From the NCBI GenBank assembly GCA_902515405.1, contig CABXUS010000002.1, positions 33,886-97,885 on the forward strand: a stretch of DNA of 64,000 nt. The letters are read 5' to 3'. A model generated the notes under the pieces. It did not search any database, was not told the origin of the DNA, and was given only the letters and a program-made list of their open reading frames with translations. Source of the DNA: an uncultured Bacteroidota bacterium. GTDB taxonomy: Bacteria; Bacteroidota; Bacteroidia; Flavobacteriales; Flavobacteriaceae. Of this stretch, positions 1 to 8,420 are shown piece by piece. Numbering within the stretch: position 1 is the stretch's first letter; each line of letters starts with the position of its first letter. Position numbers and translations under genes: made by a program.

Positions 1-297
1 TAAATTTTTATCTGTATCAGCAAGTAATGGGTATCTAAAGCCAAATTTATTAGAAAAATTACTTTGAGTTTTAATTTTATCGCAACTAACTCCCAAAATT
101 GAATAACCTTTTTTGGTTAGATTATCAAAATTTTCAGAAAGATTACAGGCTTCAGCAGTACAACCAGGTGTATTAGCTCTTGGATAGAAAAAAACAATTA
201 GTTTTTTACCATAGTAATCACTGCTTTTAATTAAATCCCCTTTGTCATTTAAACATTTAAATTCAGGTAATTTATCTCCAATTTCTAAAGTATTCAT
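1..297 (-). CDS. bcp: Thioredoxin-dependent thiol peroxidase (peroxiredoxin Q/Bcp), 3' end outside window
   Basis: Reading the minus strand from the ATG at 297 gives 99 codons with no stop before the window edge, so the C-terminal third is missing. The protein shows the peroxiredoxin Q signature NTPGCTAEAC, with a peroxidatic Cys at residue 46 and a resolving Cys five residues on at 51, the spacing of the atypical two-Cys Bcp group. It reduces hydroperoxides with electrons from thioredoxin in the cytoplasm; trxB lies further along this window. It is divergent from nth, with only about 30 bases between the starts, a pairing common in Flavobacteria. Family assignment is secure; only the C-terminus is unseen. 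Confidence 0.95.
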   Translation of the reverse strand, partial: MNTLEIGDKLPEFKCLNDKGDLIKSSDYYGKKLIVFFYPRANTPGCTAEACNLSENFDNLTKKGYSILGVSCDKIKTQSNFSNKFGFRYPLLADTDKNL

Positions 298-326
298 ATA
301 TATAAAATTTGAGTAAATTTAATAAA

Positions 327-971
327 ATGAATAAATCTGAAAAAATTAATTTCATAATTAAAGTTTTAGAAGATTTCTATCCAAAAATTGAGATTCCTTT
401 AGATCATAAAGACCCATACACTCTTTTAATAGCAGTGTTATTATCTGCTCAAAGTACTGATAAAGGAGTAAACAAAATTACTCCGTTACTATTTTCCAAA
501 GCGGACAACCCTTATGATATGATAAAATTAAGCGTAGAAGAAATTAGAAATATAATTCGTCCAGTTGGTTTATCCCCAATGAAATCAAAAGGAATTTATG
601 GACTTTCAAAAATTTTAATAGAAAAATATGAAGGTAAAGTACCAAAAAGTTTTAAAGATCTTGAAAGTCTTCCTGCGGTTGGACATAAAACAGCAAGTGT
701 TGTTATGTCTCAAGCATTTGGAGTTCCATCCTTTCCAGTTGATACTCACATTCATAGACTAATGTATCGCTGGGGGCTTTCGAATGGGAAAAGTGTAAAG
801 AAGACAGAACAAGATGCTAAGAGGCTTTTTCCAAAAGAATTATGGAATAAAATTCATATTCAAATAATTCTTTATGCAAGAAGTTTTTCACCTGCCAGAG
901 CATGGAATATTAGAAACGATATTATAATGATGAAAATTGGAAGAAAATCCATTTTAAAAAAAATGATTTAA
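327..971 (+). CDS. nth: Endonuclease III-type DNA glycosylase lacking the iron-sulfur cluster
   Basis: 214-residue base-excision repair glycosylase/AP lyase for oxidised pyrimidines. The helix-hairpin-helix LPAVGHKTAS carries the catalytic Lys (residue 121) and VDTHIHRL carries the catalytic Asp (139), at almost the same positions as in E. coli Nth (120 and 138). I chose the ATG at 327; a TTG at 309 would add six unconvincing residues. The odd point is the C-terminus: the family normally ends in a four-cysteine loop binding a 4Fe-4S cluster, but this protein has no cysteine at all and ends in a basic tail (IGRKSILKKMI). The catalytic core looks intact, so I read this as a cluster-less variant rather than a broken gene. 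Confidence 0.93.
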   Translation: MNKSEKINFIIKVLEDFYPKIEIPLDHKDPYTLLIAVLLSAQSTDKGVNKITPLLFSKADNPYDMIKLSVEEIRNIIRPVGLSPMKSKGIYGLSKILIEKYEGKVPKSFKDLESLPAVGHKTASVVMSQAFGVPSFPVDTHIHRLMYRWGLSNGKSVKKTEQDAKRLFPKELWNKIHIQIILYARSFSPARAWNIRNDIIMMKIGRKSILKKMI

Positions 972-1033
972 CCACAAACTATCTTATGCATAGTCCAATT
1001 GAAACAAGACTAGCAAAATCAGTAAATAATTTT

Positions 1034-1453
1034 CTAAAATAAGGTTGGATTTACAATTTTTTTCATTAAACCATTTTTTCTTAAAACTTTTCCGATCTTA
1101 TATTCCTCAATATTAATATCTAAATTACTTTCTAACCATATAGCAACTAAATGTCTGTGACAAAATTTTTTCTTTGATCCATCTGTCATGAGAATAGGTT
1201 CGTGCCCAGAAACTAATGAATTTAAGTCCTCAAAGACTGTATTAGGGTTCAAAGAGTACAATTGATGATTAAAATTCATAATAAATTTTTCTTCCGATAT
1301 TTTCTTTAATTTTAAATCTTCATATAATTTCCAATTAGGTACTAATGACTTATATTCATGCTTAACAAATTCATTGTTAGATGAGTATAAAGAAATAGAT
1401 ATAAATCCATTATTTTTCTCTTCTTTAATTTGCTTGTAAGTTCCTGTTTTCAT
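1034..1453 (-). CDS. DUF488-like small protein
   Basis: 139-residue cytoplasmic protein with no signal peptide or membrane segment. The best clue is the segment KKKFCHRHLVAIWLES (about residues 94-109), which resembles the conserved Cys-His-Arg motif of the DUF488 family; upstream spacing (a lysine-rich helix, then ILMTDG before the motif) also fits. The biochemical role of DUF488 proteins is not established, so none is proposed. The gene converges with nth (62 bases between stops) and is divergent from the acylase gene across a 285-base gap. The start is a plain ATG. The call rests on motif resemblance only. Confidence 0.55.
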   Translation of the reverse strand: MKTGTYKQIKEEKNNGFISISLYSSNNEFVKHEYKSLVPNWKLYEDLKLKKISEEKFIMNFNHQLYSLNPNTVFEDLNSLVSGHEPILMTDGSKKKFCHRHLVAIWLESNLDINIEEYKIGKVLRKNGLMKKIVNPTLF

Positions 1454-1738
1454 TAAAAATTAATATAGAAAAATTATTAATTTATTTGTTATAAATAAAT
1501 GATATTTTTTAATCTTATAAAATATTAAGAACTAATCATATAACTATAATTGAACTTAATTATAATGCTAAAAAACCATAGCAACAGCTTTTGGTTCATA
1601 CAGATATGATTATTATATCAAATTTTAATAAATTAATGCATATCCAAATATGGTTTAAAAAGTAGATTAATAATAATTAACTTCTGTTTAATTAAAAAAC
1701 ACGCCTACTTTGGCGGGTTTTTTGTTGTATATATTTAT
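1454..1738. other. 285-base intergenic region between divergent genes
   Basis: Very AT-rich and without a convincing ORF. It should hold the start signals of the DUF488-like gene (minus) and the acylase (plus), but I see no clean TAnnTTTG element. The only clear structure is the hairpin at 1694-1723, listed separately. Confidence 0.5.
1694..1723 (+). terminator. Terminator-like hairpin 15 nt upstream of the acylase start codon
   Basis: Arms at 1694-1705 (AAAAAACACGCC) and 1712-1723 (GGCGGGTTTTTT) pair over 12 positions with one mismatch around a 6-base loop, and the 3' arm ends in a T tract. It has the form of an intrinsic terminator on either strand. On the plus strand no gene precedes it within 700 bases, and only 15 bases separate it from the acylase ATG. 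Confidence 0.7.
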
Positions 1739-3805
1739 ATGAATAAATTAAAGTTTATTTGCCTTTTATTTTTATTATTCTCAATATCTGGAATTACTCA
1801 AATTATTAATAAAAATAATATTGAGATTATAAGAGATAATTTTGGAGTGCCCCACATATATACTAAAACTGATGCAGAACTAGGATATGGATTAGCATGG
1901 GTTCATTCTGAAGATGATTTTAAAACAATTCAAGAAGCATATTTAGCTGGAAATTCTCTTTTAAGTAAGCATATTGGTTTAAGTGGAGCACCTATTGACT
2001 TTTTATCTCAACTAATTCGTTCAGGTGAAATTATTGATAGTTTGTACAATACTATAGATAAGAATTTTATTGAAGTTGTTAAAGGATATGCTCAGGGAAT
2101 TAATAGATATGCAGAGCTAAATCCAAAAGAAGTGCTTGTGAAGAAGCTATTTCCAATTACGCCTAAAAAAATGCTTAAATACTCCTTTTTACAACTATTT
2201 ATCTCAAGTGAAGGAGATCGAGCTGTTAGAGCGATATTTGAAAACAATTTTAAAAGCTTAACCTTTCAAAGAAGAAATGAACTTGGGTCAAATTTATTTT
2301 CTTTCAATACAAACAAGACAAGAAATGGTGAGACATACATGGCAGTCAACACTCATCAACCTTTAGATGGTCCAACATCTTGGTATGAAGTTCATTTAGA
2401 AAGTGAAGAAGGTACAAGCATCATTGGAGCAACATTTGCAGGAGCTCCATGTGTTTTAACAGGAACTAATAAAAACCTAGCATGGACACATACCGTTAAT
2501 AGACCTGATAAGACTGACATTTATCAATTAGAAATGGTAAAAAATAGTAAAAGAAAATATTTTTTTGATGATAAAATTTTAAAATTAAAAAAATATAGAG
2601 GAAAAGCATTCATTAAAATCTTAGGTATTCCAATAAAAGTAAGTAAAAAATACTACTCAAGTGTATATGGTCCTACATTAAAAAACAAAACTGGATTCTT
2701 CTCTGTAAGGACTGGCTCTTTATTTAAAGTTAGAGGTTTAGAGCAGTGGTGGAAAATGAATAAAGCAAGTAGTTTTAAAGAATTTTATTCAATTTTAGAA
2801 ATGAATGAAATTCCAGGATACAATATTGGATATGCGGATAAAGATGATAATATATTTTATATATCAAATGGTCTAATTCCCAAAAGAAATAATAAGTATA
2901 AATGGACAGATGTTTTACCTGGTAATACCAGTGAAACATTGTGGACTGATTACTATAAAACATCCGAACTTCCTCAAGTTATAAATCCTAAATCTGGGTA
3001 TATCTATAATGCTAATCACTCACCATTTAAATCAACATCACTGAACGAAAATCCCAATCCAAAGAATTTCAATTCAAATATGGGCTTTGAAACTTTCGAT
3101 AACAATAGAAGTACAAGAATTTTTGAACTTATAGAGTCATTCAATGCTATTGATTATAAAAATTTCAAAACTATAAAATATGACAACAAGTTTCCTAATC
3201 CATTTAATTACAATTTTATGGATATAAATAACATAATGGAAATGAATCCTAAAAATTATCCTGAAATTTCTGATTTGCTAGAGCAAATCCAAAAATGGGA
3301 CCGCGTAACTGATGCAAATTCAACTGGAGCTGGTGCCTACGCAATATTCTATTATACACTAGTTGAAAAATATTTCTACAAGAGTTATTATGATAGAAAT
3401 TTTAGTAAAGATTTAATTGCAGATTGTTTAAAGGATGTAAAAGAGAAAATGATCAAATATTTCAATTCAAGTACTGTAAAACTTGGTGAGTATCAGAAGT
3501 TGGTTAGAGGTAATAAAGAAATGCCAATTTTCGGTATGCCTGATGTAATAACAGCTATGACTGCATCAAAATATAGAAACGGTAAAATACAGGTTACACA
3601 TGGTGAGTCATATATTCAACTTGTTAAGTTTAGTAATAAAGGAGTTGAAATAGAGTCTATTATTTCATATGGAAGTAGTGATCATAAAGATTCTCCTCAT
3701 TATAATGATCAAATGGATTTATATTCTAATTTTAAAACAAAAAAAATGAGTTTTGATAAGGACTATGTTCTTAAAAATGCTAAAAAGACTTACAGCCCAA
3801 AGTAA
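1739..3805 (+). CDS. Penicillin-acylase family Ntn-hydrolase (secreted)
   Basis: 688 residues with an N-terminal signal peptide (hydrophobic stretch at residues 5-20). The alpha-chain signature RDNFGVPHIYT follows at 32-42. The expected Gly-Ser autocleavage and nucleophile site is GSN at residues 183-185, after which the beta chain would begin at Ser184; WTHTVN further on fits the beta-chain core. Members of this family (penicillin G, cephalosporin and acyl-homoserine-lactone acylases) cleave amide bonds in the periplasm after self-processing. The substrate cannot be told from sequence; N-acyl-homoserine lactones or N-acyl amino acids are possible. It converges with bshA, with two bases between the stops. 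Confidence 0.88.
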   Translation: MNKLKFICLLFLLFSISGITQIINKNNIEIIRDNFGVPHIYTKTDAELGYGLAWVHSEDDFKTIQEAYLAGNSLLSKHIGLSGAPIDFLSQLIRSGEIIDSLYNTIDKNFIEVVKGYAQGINRYAELNPKEVLVKKLFPITPKKMLKYSFLQLFISSEGDRAVRAIFENNFKSLTFQRRNELGSNLFSFNTNKTRNGETYMAVNTHQPLDGPTSWYEVHLESEEGTSIIGATFAGAPCVLTGTNKNLAWTHTVNRPDKTDIYQLEMVKNSKRKYFFDDKILKLKKYRGKAFIKILGIPIKVSKKYYSSVYGPTLKNKTGFFSVRTGSLFKVRGLEQWWKMNKASSFKEFYSILEMNEIPGYNIGYADKDDNIFYISNGLIPKRNNKYKWTDVLPGNTSETLWTDYYKTSELPQVINPKSGYIYNANHSPFKSTSLNENPNPKNFNSNMGFETFDNNRSTRIFELIESFNAIDYKNFKTIKYDNKFPNPFNYNFMDINNIMEMNPKNYPEISDLLEQIQKWDRVTDANSTGAGAYAIFYYTLVEKYFYKSYYDRNFSKDLIADCLKDVKEKMIKYFNSSTVKLGEYQKLVRGNKEMPIFGMPDVITAMTASKYRNGKIQVTHGESYIQLVKFSNKGVEIESIISYGSSDHKDSPHYNDQMDLYSNFKTKKMSFDKDYVLKNAKKTYSPK

Positions 3806-3825
3806 AGTTAGCTTATAAGTCTTTT
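3783..3825. terminator. Bidirectional hairpin enclosing both stop codons of a convergent pair
   Basis: A 10-base perfect inverted repeat, AAAAGACTTA (3783-3792) and TAAGTCTTTT (3816-3825), flanks the acylase stop (3803-3805) and the bshA stop (3808-3810). Its A-rich and T-rich outer ends would act as U tracts on both strands. The arms lie inside the last codons of both genes, so one element could end both transcripts. The 23-base loop is long, which lowers certainty. Confidence 0.5.
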
Positions 3826-4914
3826 ATATTCTGCTTCATACATAGGAACAATATTTTCTATATTATATTTTTGAGCTTGCTTATATGAATTTAATTTAAA
3901 TCTTTCTAAAAGCTTTTCGCTGGTAAGAAGTTTGAGAATAGCTTCAACATATGCATCAATGTCATTGTAATCGCATGTAAATCCAGTTTTATTATTAATA
4001 TTAAGCTCGGGTAATCCTCCTCTATTAGATGAAATTACAGCGTTTTTGGAGGCCATTGCTTCAAGAGCAGCAAGTCCAAAACTTTCTGTTTTAGATGGTA
4101 AAATAAATATGTCAGAGTGACAAAGAACTTTTTCAACTTCATTATTATTTCCCATAAAATCAATGTTTTTAATCTTTAAATCTTTAGCCATTGATTTGGC
4201 AACTTCTAGTTCAGGCCCCTCACCTATCAAATTAAACTTACAATTGAATTGATTAGAAATTTTTGAATAAACTTTTATGAGTGTTCTTATGTTTTTAACA
4301 GGTCTAAAATTACTGACATGAGTGATTGTTTTTATATCATCCTCATTTTTACACATTTCTAGTTGATTATTAAACTTTTTTATATCTACAAAGTTTGGAA
4401 TAACTTTAATTTTTTTATTTGTATTAAAAAACTCGTGAGTGTCATTTTTCAAGCTTTTTGAAACAGAAGTAACTATATTAGATTTATCTATAGAAAACTT
4501 AACAGCATTCTTATAAAATGGATGTTTACCAACAAGTGTTATATCAGTTCCATGTAATGTTGTGATGATTGGCAGAGTAATTTTAGAGCTTTTGAGCATC
4601 TTTTGAGCCATATATGCAGCATATGCATGCGGAATAGCATAATGAACATGTATTAAGTCTATTTTATTTTTAGAGGCAACATCAACTATTTTGGTTGATA
4701 AAGCTAATTCATATGGCTGAAAATTAAACAAAGGATAGAATGGAACATTTACTTTATGAAAAAAAATCGTCCTATTATCTTCATTAAGCCTTACGGGTTT
4801 TTGATACGCAATAAAATGTACAAAATGACCTCTTTTTGCTAAATCATGACCAAGCTCAGTAGCTAAAACACCGCTCCCTCCAAAAGTTGGATAACAAACT
4901 ATTATTATTCTCAT
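3808..4914 (-). CDS. bshA: N-acetyl-alpha-D-glucosaminyl L-malate synthase, bacillithiol pathway
   Basis: 368-residue GT4-type retaining glycosyltransferase that joins GlcNAc from UDP-GlcNAc to L-malate, the first step of bacillithiol synthesis. The N-terminal CYPTFGGSGVLATELG, the HVHYAIPHA segment (about residues 94-102) and the nucleotide-sugar region ILPSKTESFGLAALEAMA are characteristic of BshA rather than other GT4 enzymes. Full length for the family, cytoplasmic. Last gene of the minus-strand run: it follows the GH3 fusion by four bases, so it is probably cotranscribed. The genes for later bacillithiol steps are not in this window. Confidence 0.93.
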   Translation of the reverse strand: MRIIIVCYPTFGGSGVLATELGHDLAKRGHFVHFIAYQKPVRLNEDNRTIFFHKVNVPFYPLFNFQPYELALSTKIVDVASKNKIDLIHVHYAIPHAYAAYMAQKMLKSSKITLPIITTLHGTDITLVGKHPFYKNAVKFSIDKSNIVTSVSKSLKNDTHEFFNTNKKIKVIPNFVDIKKFNNQLEMCKNEDDIKTITHVSNFRPVKNIRTLIKVYSKISNQFNCKFNLIGEGPELEVAKSMAKDLKIKNIDFMGNNNEVEKVLCHSDIFILPSKTESFGLAALEAMASKNAVISSNRGGLPELNINNKTGFTCDYNDIDAYVEAILKLLTSEKLLERFKLNSYKQAQKYNIENIVPMYEAEYKRLIS

Positions 4915-4918
4915 AAGT

Positions 4919-7804
4919 TTAATTAAAAACTATTTTTTTAATTTCTGTTCTAATATTATAATCAATTAATTTTCTATTATCCATGCTTGGAAATGTTCTG
5001 TTTGATAAGAATACATAAACAATTTCAGTTTCAGGATCAGCCCATGCATATGTACCAGTGAAACCAGAATGCCCAAAACTTTCTTTTGAAACGCAGTTAC
5101 AAGTTATGTTTTCTTGATCGTTTATTTCAGGTTTATCAAATCCTATGCCTCTTCTTACGTCATTCTTACAAAAGTGACATTTATTAAATTCATTAAATAT
5201 TTCTTCTTTAAAAAAAATACTTTTTCCATATTTTCCTTTCTGAAGATATAATTGCATTATTTTGGCAACGTCTAATGAGTTCCCAAAAAGACCTGCATGT
5301 CCAGCAACACCACCTAGCATTGCAGCCCCCATATCATGAACATATCCTTTTAAAAGCCCAAATCTAAAATAGTTATCTATTTCTGAGGGAATAATTTTTT
5401 TTTTATCTATTGTTTTATTTGGATTAAAAGTTAAAGAAGAAGCTCCAATTTTAGAATAAATCAATTTACTTATTAATGTATCTAAAGAAGTACTGTATGT
5501 CTTTTCAAAATATTTTTTAATTAAATAATATGGAAGATCACTATACTTATATTCTTTTTTTTGAAGAAGTTTTGAGTTAATAATTCTTTTAAAAATTGTA
5601 TCATTCCATGAGGACATAAATAATCCTTCTCTTACTTCATTTTTAAATAAATCAGAGTAATTATTTGAATAGAAACTTTTGATAGGTTTTTTAGTTAACG
5701 AATCTAGTGTCTCTTTATAAAAAGGAATCCAGGGTGTTAGTTTAGAATAATGTGAAAGCATTTCATCTAACTTAATATCTTTTTTATCTCCTAAATTTGT
5801 ATCAGTAAAAAGATCTTGTAAAGTAGTTTTAAAACTTAACTTATTTAATTCAAATTCATTTATAATTAAAGGAAGGGAAGCTAATATTTTAGTTAATGAT
5901 GCTAAATCATAAACATCATCATTACTTACTCGTGTTTTTTTTTCATATGTATGAAATCCATATGATTTTTGATAAATAACACTACCATTCTTTGCAATTA
6001 AAAGTTGAGCACCTGGTGTCATTTTTTCTCTTATAGAAAAATTAATTATAGAATCAATTTTTTTTAAGTTTTTAGACTTGAAACCTTTATTTAGATAATG
6101 ACCAAAGCTTAAAATTTTTTTTTTTTTTAATTTAATTGATGTATTTAATGGTATATTTTTGTTAATTGTTACTGGCAAAACACCCTTTACATTAATTCCT
6201 CCAAAAATTGCTTGTGCGGCTTTTCGTTGAAAAACATCAGAATTTTGGTATGCAATTAAAATTGATTCAATTCCATTTATATCAATATCAAGCATTGAAT
6301 ATGGCTTTGAAAAAACTACTAGAGTAATATCATTATTGTTTTTTAAATCATTAATTATTGATATCTCACCAGGTTTAAACTTATAATCACCAAAAGGAGA
6401 TTTATCAGATTTATGTAAACCAATTATTATTTTTTTATAATCTTTAGCCTTTTCGGATAAATTATCATTATTTAATGAATTTATATGATATACATCATCA
6501 TATTTTTTCATATAGCTTAAAAAAGTATCAAATGTATCATCACCGAAATTTATATATCCAATTGGTTTATCATTAGATATAGTCAACGGCAAATTAGAGT
6601 TTGAATTTTTTACGAGAGTTATTGACTCCTCAGCTAACCTATCCAATAGCGCAAAATCTTCATCTTGATTAAGATCCTCAACAATATTTTCAAGCTTAAT
6701 TGGCTTAAAATTATCTAATCCGGATTTAAACTTAGCCATTAAGTTTTTTTTGACAGCATCTTCAAGTCTTTTAGGTTTAATCTTACCTTTTTTTAATGCT
6801 TTTTTTATTTCTTTAATGCTTTTTTCGATATCAGTTGGCATCAAAAGAAGATCATTTCCTGCATTTAAAGCAGCTACATCCTGGTGTTCGCCTTTGCTAA
6901 AATCTACTATGGCTTTCATATCTAATGCATCTGTAATTACCAATCCTTTAAAATTTAAATCTTCAATTAAAAGATTGTTGATAACTTTTTTTGAAAGCGT
7001 TGAAATTTTGGTCTTATCTAAGTTTGGAATGTTTAAATGAGCGGTCATAATTCCATCAAGATTATTATTAATTAATTCTTTAAAAGGATATAATTCAACT
7101 TCATTTATTCGTTCTTTAGAAAAATTAATTGAAGGCAAGGTTAAGTGTGAGTCAGTTTCTGTGTCTCCATGACCAGGGAAATGCTTAGCAGCACCCATAA
7201 TACCATAATAATGCATTCCTTTTAAATAATTTAAAGCCTTGCTCGCTACATTAAACTTATCCTCACCAAAAGATCTGAAACCAATTATTGGGTTCCTTGG
7301 ATTAGTATTTATATCAACTACAGGAGCAAAATTTATTTGTACTCCCAATCTTTTTGCGTGATAACCAATTCTTTTTCCAACTTCATATATTAATTTGTCA
7401 TCTTGAATTGCACCAAGTGTCATATTATATGGGAATGAAAAAGCATCTCTCAATCTCATACCAATACCCCACTCGGCATCCATAGAAATTAAAAGAGGAA
7501 CTTTAGATAGTTTTTGGAATTTATTTATTGCTATTGCTTGATCTTTTATGTTACCAAGTGAAAAAATTAATCCTCCAAGATGATAATCCCTAATAAGTTT
7601 TGAAATATGTTTTATTTCTTCCTCACCATATCTGGTTGCAACCCAAACGGTATACAACTGCCCTATCCTTTCATCTAAAGAAAGATTATTATATACCCTA
7701 TCAACCCATTCTTTTTGTTTAAAACTATCCTCTGAAATTAATGGATTTTGAGAGTAGCTATAAAAAGAGATTAAAATTGATATTATTAGAAATTTATTTT
7801 TCAT
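4919..7804 (-). CDS. GH3 beta-N-acetylglucosaminidase fused to a class-C-like serine hydrolase
   Basis: 961-residue exported protein (signal peptide, residues 1-18). Residues about 30-365 form a NagZ-type GH3 barrel with the KHFPGHG motif (207-213), the adjacent Asp/His acid-base element of that group (DSH, 218-220) and the nucleophile Asp292 in VITDALDM. Residues 365-560 resemble the GH3 C-terminal alpha/beta domain. Residues about 575-955 form a beta-lactamase-like serine hydrolase with SLTK (636-639) as the SxxK motif. This two-enzyme architecture is known in Bacteroidota. A role in periplasmic peptidoglycan turnover (hexosaminidase plus peptidase or esterase) is an inference, helped by the amidase upstream and the GlcNAc kinase at 15.2 kb. 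Its ATG overlaps the upstream stop (ATGA). Confidence 0.9.
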   Translation of the reverse strand: MKNKFLIISILISFYSYSQNPLISEDSFKQKEWVDRVYNNLSLDERIGQLYTVWVATRYGEEEIKHISKLIRDYHLGGLIFSLGNIKDQAIAINKFQKLSKVPLLISMDAEWGIGMRLRDAFSFPYNMTLGAIQDDKLIYEVGKRIGYHAKRLGVQINFAPVVDINTNPRNPIIGFRSFGEDKFNVASKALNYLKGMHYYGIMGAAKHFPGHGDTETDSHLTLPSINFSKERINEVELYPFKELINNNLDGIMTAHLNIPNLDKTKISTLSKKVINNLLIEDLNFKGLVITDALDMKAIVDFSKGEHQDVAALNAGNDLLLMPTDIEKSIKEIKKALKKGKIKPKRLEDAVKKNLMAKFKSGLDNFKPIKLENIVEDLNQDEDFALLDRLAEESITLVKNSNSNLPLTISNDKPIGYINFGDDTFDTFLSYMKKYDDVYHINSLNNDNLSEKAKDYKKIIIGLHKSDKSPFGDYKFKPGEISIINDLKNNNDITLVVFSKPYSMLDIDINGIESILIAYQNSDVFQRKAAQAIFGGINVKGVLPVTINKNIPLNTSIKLKKKKILSFGHYLNKGFKSKNLKKIDSIINFSIREKMTPGAQLLIAKNGSVIYQKSYGFHTYEKKTRVSNDDVYDLASLTKILASLPLIINEFELNKLSFKTTLQDLFTDTNLGDKKDIKLDEMLSHYSKLTPWIPFYKETLDSLTKKPIKSFYSNNYSDLFKNEVREGLFMSSWNDTIFKRIINSKLLQKKEYKYSDLPYYLIKKYFEKTYSTSLDTLISKLIYSKIGASSLTFNPNKTIDKKKIIPSEIDNYFRFGLLKGYVHDMGAAMLGGVAGHAGLFGNSLDVAKIMQLYLQKGKYGKSIFFKEEIFNEFNKCHFCKNDVRRGIGFDKPEINDQENITCNCVSKESFGHSGFTGTYAWADPETEIVYVFLSNRTFPSMDNRKLIDYNIRTEIKKIVFN

Positions 7805-8286
7805 TTAAATAGTTGTTGATGCCAGCTATCTTTGGCGCATAATTCCCAGTTTTGGATCATGTCTTTTTTAAACTTAATTAAGTTATTAAAAACTATGGTA
7901 TTTTCATTTACTTCATTAGTCAAAACTTTCATTTTAAAATCATTTAACCGATCAATAATGATATCATTACCTTTTCTGTATGAAATATCAAGCCTGTCAA
8001 GTAATCTTAAACCATACTCCTTCTCGAGCATTTTTATAAAAGACATTAATTTATCTATTGAGCAACCAGTTGCATTTGAATTATTTTCATCTAATGCAAT
8101 AAATAAAAAAAGATTATACTTAATTGTAAATGCTGAATTTAACTCACTTCCATGAGATGTCCAGGAAGATAGAAACTGACTAATTTTTTTTTCTAAAGAA
8201 TTAATTAGCTCATCTTTAAAAGGGCGATTAGATTGATAAATCCACAACTTTGATTCATCACTAATATCATCAAATCTCACAACCAT
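7801..8286 (-). CDS. Conserved flavobacterial protein of unknown function
   Basis: 161-residue soluble protein with no signal peptide. It begins MVVRFDDISDESKLWIYQSN and is similar in character to a Bacteroidota family often labelled 'ABC transporter ATPase', but no Walker A motif or other ATP-binding signature is visible, so that label is not supported here. A central ALDENNSNATGCSID segment looks like a conserved core. Its stop overlaps the next gene's start by four bases, pointing to translational coupling with the GH3 fusion. Function unknown. Confidence 0.75.
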   Translation of the reverse strand: MVVRFDDISDESKLWIYQSNRPFKDELINSLEKKISQFLSSWTSHGSELNSAFTIKYNLFLFIALDENNSNATGCSIDKLMSFIKMLEKEYGLRLLDRLDISYRKGNDIIIDRLNDFKMKVLTNEVNENTIVFNNLIKFKKDMIQNWELCAKDSWHQQLFK

Positions 8287-8288
8287 AA

Positions 8289-8420
8289 TTAATCTATTGA
8301 TGCCTGTTCAACTATTTCAGCTATATCAAGTACTTTAACTTTTTGTTCAGCTTTAAGAGTTGTTGATTGAAAAACCCAAGCTTTTGAATCAATATTTAAG
8401 TTTTTAAACTCAACCGTCAC
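8289..8420 (-). CDS. 43-residue ORF coupled to the acyl-CoA dehydrogenase gene, possible paralogue remnant
   Basis: A GTG at 8420-8418 overlaps the acyl-CoA dehydrogenase stop (GTGA) and opens 43 codons ending at TAA 8289, two bases before the next gene. The peptide carries the pattern V-x-F...SKxWxxQS near its N-terminus, which also occurs at the start of the neighbouring 161-residue protein (FDDISDESKLWIYQS against FKNLNIDSKAWVFQS). It could be a truncated paralogue, a small functional protein or chance. The perfect fit between two genes and the stop/start overlap favour translation. Confidence 0.45.
   Translation of the reverse strand: MTVEFKNLNIDSKAWVFQSTTLKAEQKVKVLDIAEIVEQASID

Noticed and set aside
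972-1033. 18-codon ORF after nth
   Set aside because: Too short and running into the convergent gene; no supporting signal.
1630-1665. CCAAATATGG near-palindrome as an operator
   Set aside because: Imperfect, unrelated to the hairpin nearby and not repeated in the region.
2775-2963. 62-codon minus-strand ORF inside the acylase gene
   Set aside because: Low-complexity Tyr/His-rich shadow frame of a well-supported gene.
6750-7040. 96-codon plus-strand ORF inside the GH3 fusion gene
   Set aside because: Shadow frame over the GH3 catalytic region; no start signal or domain.
7801-8286. Label 'ABC transporter ATPase' for the 161-residue protein
   Set aside because: No Walker A, Walker B or ABC signature motif can be found, so the customary label is unsupported.
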